DNA of 64,000 nt from Candidatus Polarisedimenticolia bacterium (GTDB lineage: Bacteria > Acidobacteriota > Polarisedimenticolia > Gp22-AA2 > AA152): assembly GCA_036004685.1 (NCBI GenBank), contig DASYRE010000041.1:1-64000 (forward strand), read 5' to 3'. Shown here in pieces: positions 23,683-30,619 of this stretch. Made by a program: the position numbers and the translations under genes. The first letter of the stretch is position 1, and every line of letters starts with the position of its first letter. Below the pieces are notes generated by a model. The model saw nothing but the letters and a program-made list of their open reading frames with translations. It did not search any database and had not been told where the DNA came from.

Positions 23683-24221
23683 ATATCCTCGTCGAAGTCG
23701 TCCTCTTGTGATTCCACCGGATAGTGGGTCGGACGACTCAATTCGTCCAGATCCTTGTTGAAGTCGAAATCCATTGGCGGGAGCTTTTCCCGGTGAATAT
23801 TGTTTTCATTCCATGAATCCAAATCCAGGCTTAATTGGTGAACATCTGCCAGTGCGGCTCTTCGCCGAAGCTGCGAAGAGGCCTGCATATGGGTATCATG
23901 GGCATCGAAAATCCTGTACCAACGCGATCTTTTCTTGCCTCTACCATCAAGGTAGATGATTGCATGGTTAAGCCTGACAAGCCGCCCCTGCGGATCTCTG
24001 ACCGTCTCGCTTCTTAGAAATCGCGCGAGATCCCTTCGAAGCAATTCCACAGAATCGGTGGGTGGTCGCTTCCATAGTCCACGCCTAATAGCCCACTCAG
24101 CTACCAAATGCGGTTCAATTCTGGAGCTCTCATCATCATCAGGGTGCTCTTTCTTGTATAGCTCCAATAGATATTCCAATTCCCTGCTACGCTTCCCGTA
24201 TAGCTTTACGACCTCGCCCAT
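23679..24221 (-). CDS. Partner gene of the XRE-ImmA/IrrE regulator
   Basis: 180 aa, hydrophilic. The N-terminal half is helical (VVKLYGKRSRELEYLLELYKKEHPDDDESSRIEPHLVAEWAIRRGLWKRPP), then an arginine-rich block DLARFLRSETVRDPQGRLVRLNHAIIYLDGRGKKRSRWYRIFDAHDTHMQASSQLRRRAALADVHQLSLDLDSWNENN, and an acidic tail ending EDDFDEDI. It lies 13 bases downstream of the XRE-ImmA gene in the same operon. Genes of this size and pattern commonly follow HigA/ImmA-type regulators, so it may be the regulator's proteolysis target or a toxin-antitoxin partner; no biochemical motif identifies it. Confidence 0.65.
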   Translation of the reverse strand: MGEVVKLYGKRSRELEYLLELYKKEHPDDDESSRIEPHLVAEWAIRRGLWKRPPTDSVELLRRDLARFLRSETVRDPQGRLVRLNHAIIYLDGRGKKRSRWYRIFDAHDTHMQASSQLRRRAALADVHQLSLDLDSWNENNIHREKLPPMDFDFNKDLDELSRPTHYPVESQEDDFDEDI

Positions 24222-24234
24222 TCTACGATCCTCC

Positions 24235-25389
24235 TCAAAAAAGGGTTGGGCTTATCGTGAGTCCCCACCCGTCCGTTAGGGCCGTTTCGATGACGATTGA
24301 GCGAATCTTGACCAAGAAAGTCCGCAGCGCGCCGTAGCCGATCTCTCCGCGATATTGAAGTTGGCCAACTATTATTCCAGGATGAATTTTCATTCTGTGC
24401 GCGAATTGAACGATACGATCCGAAGAATAAAACGGGGCAAGCCTACGAATGAATGACTCAATTTCATCTCGCGGGATTAGGGCATCGCTCGCGCTTTCAT
24501 TGGCGCGTTTTTCTTGCTGATCATCCGCGAGAAGTATTGTTATTCCGCCCTCATTGTTTTGCTGGAAAGTCGTATCGACGGAATAGCTATCACCGTGCTT
24601 GATGTGCGCGAACTCATGAAACAGCGTATGCCAAAAGGCATCTATACGGTCGTATCGAAGGGACACGGCTATCACTGGATTAGTGTCATCCAAAAAGAAC
24701 GAGGCCCCGTCAATCTTTGCTCCAGATAGTGGTTCCACCACCACAAAACGAATCCCGAAATCGGACAGAATGGTTGAGACCTTGTTCGCCTCTTTCGGAA
24801 AGGCCGCAGCCTGACGGAGCCGCTTTTCTGCTGCCGGTAGCCGATCCCTTTTGAATTCGTTTACGAGAATTGGCTCGGAAATCTGGCGAGCCCGAAAACA
24901 CCATGCCCGCTCGGCAGGGTTCAAATCGTCAAGCATTGCGGTTCTTCGTGCAGCAACCGGAAAGGAAATATCGGAATAAGGAGAAGCCCCAAAGAAACTA
25001 GTTAGATCCGATTCAAGGTCGGCGTCCTTGTCTGACGAACGTATCCAGCCGCGCTTCTGCATCTCTCGAATCGGGGCAAGACTGAAAAGGCGGGCACGTT
25101 TTTCCACTATGGCGCCATCTGCCTCGGATACTGACAATTCGTATTCTGCCGTCCAGCGAAGCCAATCGGCAGGGTCGTTTCCGAACGCAGCGCCGAGAGC
25201 AATCGCCATTTCCGGGCTTACCCCCGTCCTCCCAGAAACGATGTTGCTAACCGTTTGCCGGTTCTTCCCAGTGATTTGGGCCAATTCGTCCTGGCTCCAG
25301 CCTTTTTCCTCAAGCAATTGCTTAAGGCGCCTGCCTGGATGCATCCCTGGACTCCATGGAAGTTCTTGTTTTGTATGGCGTTGAAACAT
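24235..25389 (-). CDS. XRE-family regulator fused to ImmA/IrrE metallopeptidase domain (HigA-like)
   Basis: 384 aa. N-terminal HTH (about 17-75): HPGRRLKQLLEEKGWSQDEL, KNRQTVSNIVSGRTGVSPEMAIALGAAFG, as in HigA antitoxins. The C-terminal half is an ImmA/IrrE domain with the zinc motif HTLFHEFAHIKHGD (HExxH, about residues 265-275) and a later Glu-containing helix ADDQQEKRANESASDALIP that supplies the third ligand. Such proteins repress, and can be relieved by proteolysis; they regulate mobile elements and toxin-antitoxin genes. Partner at 23679-24221. A palindromic half-site pair (TGTCAA/TTGACA) lies in the intergenic region toward the transposase. Confidence 0.9.
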   Translation of the reverse strand: MFQRHTKQELPWSPGMHPGRRLKQLLEEKGWSQDELAQITGKNRQTVSNIVSGRTGVSPEMAIALGAAFGNDPADWLRWTAEYELSVSEADGAIVEKRARLFSLAPIREMQKRGWIRSSDKDADLESDLTSFFGASPYSDISFPVAARRTAMLDDLNPAERAWCFRARQISEPILVNEFKRDRLPAAEKRLRQAAAFPKEANKVSTILSDFGIRFVVVEPLSGAKIDGASFFLDDTNPVIAVSLRYDRIDAFWHTLFHEFAHIKHGDSYSVDTTFQQNNEGGITILLADDQQEKRANESASDALIPRDEIESFIRRLAPFYSSDRIVQFAHRMKIHPGIIVGQLQYRGEIGYGALRTFLVKIRSIVIETALTDGWGLTISPTLF

Positions 25390-25432
25390 TAACCCTCGAC
25401 ACGAAGCCAGCTTAAAAGATATGATGACTATA

Positions 25433-25463
25433 TGTCAATATAATATTATCAAACTGATTGACA
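25433..25463. promoter_or_regulatory. Inverted half-sites between XRE-ImmA and transposase genes, candidate operator
   Basis: TGTCAA at 25433-25438 and TTGACA at 25458-25463 are exact inverted copies with 19 bases between, centred in AT-rich DNA containing ATAATATTAT. The right half is also the -35 box of the transposase promoter and overlaps the -35 box of the XRE promoter, so binding there could control both directions. Confidence 0.45.
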
Positions 25464-25464
25464 A
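25437..25464 (-). promoter_or_regulatory. Promoter of the XRE-ImmA operon
   Basis: On the minus strand, TTGTCA (25459-25464), 16-base spacer, TATATT (25437-25442); predicted start near 25430, about 41 bases before the ATG at 25389. Confidence 0.5.
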
Positions 25465-25486
25465 ACCGTGACCGCTTGCGTATATT
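25458..25486 (+). promoter_or_regulatory. Promoter of the transposase, leaderless
   Basis: TTGACA (25458-25463), 17-base spacer, TATATT (25481-25486). The ATG at 25494 is seven bases beyond the -10 box, so the transcript should start at or next to the start codon. Confidence 0.7.
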
Positions 25487-25493
25487 AATCAGT

Positions 25494-26387
25494 ATGAAAA
25501 GGCTGACGATCGAGAAACGGGCGATGATTCTCCGGTGCTTCACCGAGGGCCTTGGGGTCAACGCTACCGCCCGCATGGCCGACGTTTCCAAGAACACGGT
25601 CCTGAAACTCCTAGCCGACCTCGGTCCGGTTTGCCGGGACTTCCAGGCCGCGATGCTCGTGAACCTCCATTGCCGTCGGATCCAGGTGGACGAAATCTGG
25701 GCCTTCACCGGGATGAAGCAGAAGAATGTCCCGGAGGAATTGAAGGGAACGTGGGGCCTCGGGGATTGCTGGACGTGGGTTGCCGTTGATGCGGATACGC
25801 GCCTCGTCCCGGCTTGGTTTGTCGGACCTCGGGACGGCGACTCCGCCGAGATATTCATTCGGATGCTGGCTCGGCGCCTTGCTCACAGGATCCAGCTAAC
25901 CAGCGACGGTCATCAGCCCTACGTTGAGGCCGTGGAGTCCGCCTTCGGCTCTGAAATCGACTACGCGCAGCTAATCAAGGTGTTCAATCTGCCGGAGGGA
26001 GAAACCCACACCGAGAGGAAGTACAGCCCCGGGGAGTGCTGCGGGACGCGCGTCCAGGTCCGAACTGGCAACCCCGACCCGAGCCATATCGCCACGAGCT
26101 ACAGCGAGAGGCTAAACCTTGAGATTCGGTGCAAGAACCGGAGGCTGACGCGACTCACCAATGGATTCAGCCGGAAGGTTGAGAATCTGGAGCATTCGAT
26201 GGATGTGGGATTCATGGTCTACAACTTCGTGAAGATTCACGGTAGCCTGAAGGTCAGCCCCGCGATGGCTGCCGGAGTCACGGACCACCTTTGGAGCTAC
26301 GAGGAAGTGATCGGGTTGCTGGAAGCGACGGAGCCGGATGCCGTGCAAATCGCGGACCGCCGTCACGACCGGAGGAAGTCAGACTGA
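25494..26387 (+). CDS. IS1-like transposase
   Basis: 297 aa from ATG 25494. The N-terminal HTH reads KRLTIEKRAMILRCFTEGLGVNATARMADVSKNTVLKLL (about 1-40), the InsA-like DNA-binding part fused in one frame to the InsB-like catalytic part. The DDE-type domain starts IQVDEIWAFTGMK (first Asp, about 62-66), then DCWTWVAVDADTRLVPAWFVG, RIQLTSDGHQPYVEAVE (second Asp region, about 141-150) and SYSERLNLEIRCKNRRLTRLTNGFSRK (Glu region). The stop codon lies inside the right terminal repeat. No frameshift or truncation is seen, so the enzyme looks intact. It is chromosome-like in GC, unlike its cargo. Confidence 0.9.
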   Translation: MKRLTIEKRAMILRCFTEGLGVNATARMADVSKNTVLKLLADLGPVCRDFQAAMLVNLHCRRIQVDEIWAFTGMKQKNVPEELKGTWGLGDCWTWVAVDADTRLVPAWFVGPRDGDSAEIFIRMLARRLAHRIQLTSDGHQPYVEAVESAFGSEIDYAQLIKVFNLPEGETHTERKYSPGECCGTRVQVRTGNPDPSHIATSYSERLNLEIRCKNRRLTRLTNGFSRKVENLEHSMDVGFMVYNFVKIHGSLKVSPAMAAGVTDHLWSYEEVIGLLEATEPDAVQIADRRHDRRKSD

Positions 26388-26392
26388 ACCAT
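26378..26392. repeat. Right terminal inverted repeat of the transposon
   Basis: GTCAGACTGAACCAT; 14 of 15 bases complementary to 22741-22755. The transposase stop TGA (26385-26387) is inside it. Confidence 0.7.
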
Positions 26393-26403
26393 CACCCCTG
26401 GCC

Positions 26404-26431
26404 TTGCGGGAACGGCTCGGAATGCTATACT
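26404..26431 (+). promoter_or_regulatory. Extended -10 promoter of the 6S-like RNA
   Basis: TTGCGG (26404-26409), 16-base spacer, TGC-TATACT (-10 at 26426-26431, extended by TG at 26423-26424). It begins one base past the possible target duplication of the transposon. Predicted start 26437-26439. Confidence 0.6.
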
Positions 26432-26436
26432 GTGGA

Positions 26437-26593
26437 TTGTGCCGCACGGGGAAGGGGCACGAGCGCTGCGGTTTAGCGCCGGATCTTGCGACATCCAATG
26501 GACAGTCAGCATGCGAACAAGCACTTCGAAATCGGTGCTTTCCAAATCTCTGGATGTATTCCTTGAAGGCTCGCTTTTCGAACGTGCGCACGA
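26437..26593 (+). ncRNA. ssrS: Candidate 6S RNA
   Basis: The predicted transcript folds into one long, interrupted hairpin of about 157 nt. Closing stem: TTGTGC (26437-26442) plus GCACG (26444-26448) with CGTGC plus GCAC-GA (26583-26593); GGGAAG (26449-26454) with CTTTTC (26574-26579); CGAGC (26460-26464) with GCTCG (26569-26573). Then a large open bubble, with GCGCT/AGCGC on the 5' side and the small hairpin CCTTGAAGG on the 3' side. Then ACATCCA (26491-26497) with TGGATGT (26551-26557), and a terminal hairpin AAGCAC/GTGCTT. Length, central bubble, small 3'-side hairpin and own promoter are the 6S hallmarks. Hand folding only; a covariance search would decide. Confidence 0.6.
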
Positions 26594-26832
26594 CTGCCCG
26601 CCATCACCTGAAACGTCGAGGGGAATCGACTCCGGTCAGGGAGACTTCTCTGCGGAGTGATCGCCTCGGCTGTCCCTTCCCGTCGGCCAGGGAGACCCTG
26701 GCATGGCTGCGATCCCAGGTCGTGGCTTTCTAAGCTCCCTTCTCGGATCGAGTGAAACTGAAGCGGTATCCCGAAAGACCCGGAATAGGTCTGCAGGGAC
26801 ATATCCGTCCCCAAAACCGTCAGGTGAATTCC
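26594..26832. other. Leader of rny, 239 bases without a gene
   Basis: No supported coding frame. It contains a perfect 7-bp hairpin GCCAGGG/CCCTGGC (26686-26692 with 26696-26702), a GTCGA/TCGAC hairpin near 26620, a CTCCG/CGGAG hairpin near 26627-26655 and GGGAC/GTCCC near 26797-26813. These could be the 3' processing region of the upstream RNA or a structured rny leader. No T-run terminator is visible, so read-through into rny is possible. Confidence 0.4.
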
Positions 26833-28401
26833 ATGGGAACTAGCTCGGTCTTCCTTTTCCTGGGAGGCCTGGCCCTTGTCGGTGCCGGAATCGTCCTCGG
26901 ATGGATCGGCAATATGCGCTTGGGGAGAAAGCACCTTAGCGCCGCGAAAGCCGAGGCCCAGGAAATCCTTCGTGAGAGCCGCCGCGAGGCGGACAAGCAG
27001 AAGAAACAGGCAATTCTCCAGGCGCGCGAGGAATGGCAGCAGACCCGGACGCGCCTGGAAGGCGACCTCAAGAACCGCGTACGAACCGTCCAAAAACAGC
27101 AACAAAGTCTTGAAGATCGGGATCGTAGCCTGCGGGAGAAGCAGGAGGAGCTCCGGCACCAGGGCGAGCGGCTCCGGGAGAGCGAGCAGCGGCTCCAGTC
27201 TCTCCAGGCCGAAACGGCCGAAAGCAAGGAGCGCTACCGGCGGCTGCGGGAGGAGACCAATCGCCGGCTCGAGCAAATCTCGGGGATGGGCACGGAAGAG
27301 GCGAAGAAGATGCTCCTCAGCAGCCTGAGGGCGGAGACGCGATTCGAAGCGGCGAGGGTCATCCGCGAAGTCAAGGACGAGGCCCAGAGAACGGCCGACG
27401 CCGAGGCGGGCAAGATCATCGCCCTGGCGATCGAGCGCCTCGCCTCCGAGGTCACCGCCTCCAAGAGCATTTCGAACATCCCGATTCCCAGCGCCAAGGT
27501 CAAGGGCCGGATCATCGGCTACGAGGGCAAGAACATCCGGGCCTTCGAGAAGGCGACGGGGGTTCAGCTCCTGATGGACGAGTCGCCCGAATCAATTGTC
27601 CTGTCCTGCTTCAACCCGATCAAGCGCGAGATCGCCCGGGTGGCCCTGGAAAGGCTCCTGAAGGACGGGAACATCCACCCGCGCCGGATCGAGGAGGTCG
27701 CCGAGAAATCGCGCAGGAAGGTCGAGGAGTCGATCGGCCGCGCCGGCGAGGAGACGATCAAGGAGCTGGGGATCAAGGGCATGCACCCCGAGATGGTGAG
27801 GATTCTGGGCCGCCTCAAATACCGCACCTCTTACGGGCAGAACGTGCTCGAGCACTCGATCGAGGTCGCCAAGCTCACGGCGATGATGGCCACCGAGCTG
27901 GGCATGGACTCCACCCTCGCCCTGAGGGCCGGCTTGCTCCATGACATCGGCAAGGCGATCGACTTCGAGCGGGAAGGGACCCATCCCGAGATCGGCGTGG
28001 ATTTGGGGACCCGCTACAGCGAGCCCGAAGTGGTGATCAACGCGATCGCCTCGCATCACGACGACGTCGAAGTGACGTCTCCCATCTCGGTTCTGGTCGG
28101 CGCGGCCGACGCCATCTCGGGATCGCGCCCGGGCGCCCGCAGGAAGAGCCTGGTGGATTACGTGAAGCGGATCGAGAAGCTGGAGGGCATCGCCAACAGC
28201 TTCGAAGGGGTGGAGCAATGCTACGCGATCCAGGCGGGGCGCGAGATCCGCGTGATCGCCAAGGCGGAGAAGATCGACGACGCCCAGGTCTCGCTCCTGG
28301 CCAACGATCTGGCCCAACGGATCCAGAAGGAAATGGAGTATCCCGGACGCATCAAGGTCACGGTGATCCGCGAATGGCGGGCGAGCGAGGTGGCGCGCTA
28401 A
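26833..28401 (+). CDS. rny: Ribonuclease Y
   Basis: 522 aa from ATG 26833, after CAGGTGA. Membrane-anchored endoribonuclease that initiates mRNA decay. N-terminal transmembrane helix (about 5-25), long coiled coil (about 35-165, Arg/Glu/Gln rich), KH domain with GRIIGYEGKNIRAFEKATGVQLLMD (about 218-245; the family usually has GREGRNIR, so Tyr and Lys replace Arg residues), and the HD domain with LEHSIEVAKLTAMMA, GLLHDIGKAID (about 364-374) and ASHHDDVE. Ends with the conserved KVTVIREWRASEVAR-like tail. Downstream mqnE is 113 bases away; both are on the plus strand. Confidence 0.97.
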   Translation: MGTSSVFLFLGGLALVGAGIVLGWIGNMRLGRKHLSAAKAEAQEILRESRREADKQKKQAILQAREEWQQTRTRLEGDLKNRVRTVQKQQQSLEDRDRSLREKQEELRHQGERLRESEQRLQSLQAETAESKERYRRLREETNRRLEQISGMGTEEAKKMLLSSLRAETRFEAARVIREVKDEAQRTADAEAGKIIALAIERLASEVTASKSISNIPIPSAKVKGRIIGYEGKNIRAFEKATGVQLLMDESPESIVLSCFNPIKREIARVALERLLKDGNIHPRRIEEVAEKSRRKVEESIGRAGEETIKELGIKGMHPEMVRILGRLKYRTSYGQNVLEHSIEVAKLTAMMATELGMDSTLALRAGLLHDIGKAIDFEREGTHPEIGVDLGTRYSEPEVVINAIASHHDDVEVTSPISVLVGAADAISGSRPGARRKSLVDYVKRIEKLEGIANSFEGVEQCYAIQAGREIRVIAKAEKIDDAQVSLLANDLAQRIQKEMEYPGRIKVTVIREWRASEVAR

Positions 28402-28443
28402 AGGGCGCGCCCCCTCCTCGGTTCTGGTAACATTCGAGATTGG

Positions 28444-28468
28444 CCCCGCCGGCCAGCCGGCGCCGGGG
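28444..28468 (+). terminator. GC-rich hairpin between rny and mqnE
   Basis: CCCC (28444-28447) pairs with GGGG (28465-28468), and GCCGGC (28448-28453) with GCCGGC (28456-28461), with a CGCC-side bulge. No T-run. It could be an attenuator or Rho-independent-like terminator; weak evidence. Confidence 0.3.
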
Positions 28469-28514
28469 TGAGGGTTGGGGCTCGCGGCGTCCGGCCGCGT
28501 GGGGGGAAGAGGGA

Positions 28515-29648
28515 ATGTTCTCGTCGCGGTATCTGGAAAAAGCGGGCCTGGGGGAGATCGCGCGGAAAGTGGAGCGCGGCGAGAGGCTCAGCCGTGAGGA
28601 CGGCATCGCGCTCTATGAGCATGCCGATCTGAACGCGGTCGGAATGCTGGCCAACCGGGTTCGCGAGCGGCTCAACGGGAACGTGGCCTACTACAACGTC
28701 AATCAACACATCAATCCGACGAACATCTGCGACAAGTTTTGCAAGTTCTGCGCCTTCTACCGCACCCCGAAGGACCACGACGCCTATGCTCTCAGCCTGG
28801 ATCAGATCCGCGCCCGCGTGCGGGAGAAGGCGCACGAGCCGATCACCGAGATCCACATGGTGGGGGGGGTGAACCCCGACCTTCCCTTCGACTTCTACCT
28901 GGACATGATCCGCGCGGTTCACGACGAGCGGCCCGAAGTGCACGTCAAGGCGCTGACCATGGTCGAGGTGGCGGCCTTCAGCCGCCAGACCGGACGGAGC
29001 GTGGAGGCGATCATTCGCGATCTCAAAGACGCCGGCCTGGGGTCCTTCCCCGGCGGCGGCGCGGAGGTCATGAGCGCCCGCCTCCACCGGCTCCTGTTCC
29101 CCAAGAAGATCGATTTCCGCGGATGGCTCGACTGCGCCAAGACGGCCCACCGCCTGGGTCTGCGCAGCAACGCCACCATGCTCTACGGGCACGTCGAGAC
29201 GATCGAGGAGAAGGTCGATCACCTCAGGCTCCTGCGTGACGCTCAGGACGAGACGGGAGGGTTCATGACCTTCATCCCGCTCGCGTTCCACCCGGAGAAC
29301 ACCAAGCTCTCCCACCTGAAGAAAGCCACGGCGGTCGAGGATCTCCGCAACGTCGCGCTGGCCCGCCTGATGCTGGACAATTTTCCGCACGTCAAGGCGT
29401 TCTGGATCATGATCACGCCCCGCGTGGCGCAGATCGCCCTCTCCTACGGCGCCGACGACATCGACGGCACCGTGACCACGGAGGAGATCGTGCACGCGGC
29501 CGGCGCGGAGACCTCGCAGAGTCTCAGCCGCGGCGATTTGGTCACGCTGATTCGCGAGGCGGGACGCGATCCCGTGGAGCGGGACACGCTCTACCGTCCC
29601 GTACCCATGCCGGGGTCCGCGGGCGCGGCGGCCGCTTCGCCTTCCTGA
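28515..29648 (+). CDS. mqnE: Aminofutalosine synthase, radical SAM
   Basis: 377 aa from the ATG at 28515, with a purine-rich GGGGGGAAGAGGG before it; the longer frame upstream is leader DNA. MqnE joins 3-[(1-carboxyvinyl)oxy]benzoate to S-adenosylmethionine-derived adenosine, making aminofutalosine in the futalosine route to menaquinone. The radical SAM cluster is NICDKFCKFCAFY (CxxxCxxC, about 70-82). EIHMVGGVNPDLPFDFYLDMI, GLGSFPGGGAEVM, ATMLYGHVETIEEKVDHL and AFWIMITPRVAQIALSYGADDIDGTV are further family blocks. MqnA/C/D are not in the window. It implies menaquinone as respiratory quinone, consistent with the SdhAB type. Confidence 0.95.
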   Translation: MFSSRYLEKAGLGEIARKVERGERLSREDGIALYEHADLNAVGMLANRVRERLNGNVAYYNVNQHINPTNICDKFCKFCAFYRTPKDHDAYALSLDQIRARVREKAHEPITEIHMVGGVNPDLPFDFYLDMIRAVHDERPEVHVKALTMVEVAAFSRQTGRSVEAIIRDLKDAGLGSFPGGGAEVMSARLHRLLFPKKIDFRGWLDCAKTAHRLGLRSNATMLYGHVETIEEKVDHLRLLRDAQDETGGFMTFIPLAFHPENTKLSHLKKATAVEDLRNVALARLMLDNFPHVKAFWIMITPRVAQIALSYGADDIDGTVTTEEIVHAAGAETSQSLSRGDLVTLIREAGRDPVERDTLYRPVPMPGSAGAAAASPS

Positions 29649-29650
29649 AG

Positions 29651-30619
29651 ATGTCCTGCCGGGCCGGAAGAGCGCCGTCCTCTCCGGATGCGGACGCGGC
29701 CGTCCGGCCGGAACGAGAGGGCCATTTGCCGGCGCGGGAGATCGGATTCGGGGGCTGGGCCCCTTTCGTGTCGCTCAACGGGGAGATCGTCCCGGCGCTG
29801 GAAGCGAAGGTGTCGGTCTTCGACCGCGGCATTCTTCTCGGAGACGGGGTTTACGAGACGGTTCGAGCCCGAAACGGCAAGCTCTTCCGCTGGCCGGCGC
29901 ATCGAGAGCGGCTGGTCCGGTCGCTTCGATCCGCCCGGATTCCTCTGGGCCCTCCGCCGGAGATCGACGCCGCGATCACCGGCTGCCTGCGCGCCAATCG
30001 CTTGAGCGACGCCCGCCTCCGCATCACCATCACGCGCGGGGTGGGAGGGCCGGGCTTCGATCTCGCGGAAGGCTCGGCCCCGAACGTGATCGTCGCCGCC
30101 AGCCCCTGGAGGCCTCTGCCGGAGGAGAAGTATCGAAACGGAGTCAAGGCGATCGTCTCGAGGATCCGGCAGACCGCCATCGAAAGTCTCGATCCCGCCC
30201 TGAAATCGATCAGCCGGATTCATTTGGCGCTCGCCCGGATGGAGGCGGTCGATCAGGGAGCCCACGAGGCGCTGCTCCTGGGAAGCGGGGGAGAGATCCG
30301 GGAGGGGACGTCGAGCAATGTCTTCCTGTGGCAGGCGGGACGGCTTCGAACCCCCGCCGTCGCCTGCGGCGTCCTTGAAGGGATCACGCGCGAGCTGGTG
30401 CTCGAGATCGCGCGGGCCGAGGGGATCGCCTGCGAGGAGACCCGACTGGAGCGGCCGGATCTGGCGTCGGCGGAGGAAATCTTCTTCACGAACACGTCCT
30501 GGGGAGCGCTGCCGGTCACGCGTCTCGACGGGGAAGCGGTGGGTTCCGGGGTACCCGGGCCGCTGGCGCGACAGGTGATGGAGAGAATCTCGCTACGCGT
30601 GGAAGAGGAGTGCCGGTGA
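29651..30619 (+). CDS. pabC: Class IV aminotransferase, 4-amino-4-deoxychorismate lyase-like
   Basis: 322 aa from the ATG at 29651, two bases after mqnE; the first 38 residues are Pro/Arg rich and not conserved, so a TTG at 29726 or GTG at 29768 may be the true start. PLP fold type IV: VSVFDRGILLGDGVYETVRARNGKLFRWPAHRERL, catalytic Lys in LKSISRIHLALARMEA, Glu in GEIREGTSSNVFLW, and FFTNTSWGALPVTRLDG. Adjacent to pabB with overlapping genes, so PabC (lyase making 4-aminobenzoate) is likely; branched-chain or D-amino acid aminotransferase is the alternative from sequence alone. Confidence 0.82.
   Translation: MSCRAGRAPSSPDADAAVRPEREGHLPAREIGFGGWAPFVSLNGEIVPALEAKVSVFDRGILLGDGVYETVRARNGKLFRWPAHRERLVRSLRSARIPLGPPPEIDAAITGCLRANRLSDARLRITITRGVGGPGFDLAEGSAPNVIVAASPWRPLPEEKYRNGVKAIVSRIRQTAIESLDPALKSISRIHLALARMEAVDQGAHEALLLGSGGEIREGTSSNVFLWQAGRLRTPAVACGVLEGITRELVLEIARAEGIACEETRLERPDLASAEEIFFTNTSWGALPVTRLDGEAVGSGVPGPLARQVMERISLRVEEECR

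Larger units (their letters stand above)
22734..26403. mobile_element. IS1-like transposon carrying cargo genes
   Basis: Terminal inverted repeats: 22741-22755 reads ATGGTGCAGTCTGAC and 26378-26392 reads GTCAGACTGAACCAT, 14 of 15 complementary. The 7-mer CCTGGCC stands directly before the left repeat (22734-22740) and 4 bases beyond the right repeat (26397-26403), a possible target-site duplication. Inside are an IS1-like transposase at the right end, whose stop codon lies in the right repeat, and five cargo genes. The interior is visibly AT-richer than both flanks, especially 22750-23440 and 23690-25490. Boundaries are supported by the repeats; the target duplication is tentative. Confidence 0.72.

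Noticed and set aside
26600-26830. RNase P RNA, tmRNA or SRP RNA in the rny leader
   Set aside because: None of their conserved cores is present; only unrelated short hairpins.
26506-27276. Minus-strand 256-codon frame over the rny leader and coiled coil
   Set aside because: No start signal, Leu/Pro-rich low-complexity shadow of the RNase Y coiled coil.
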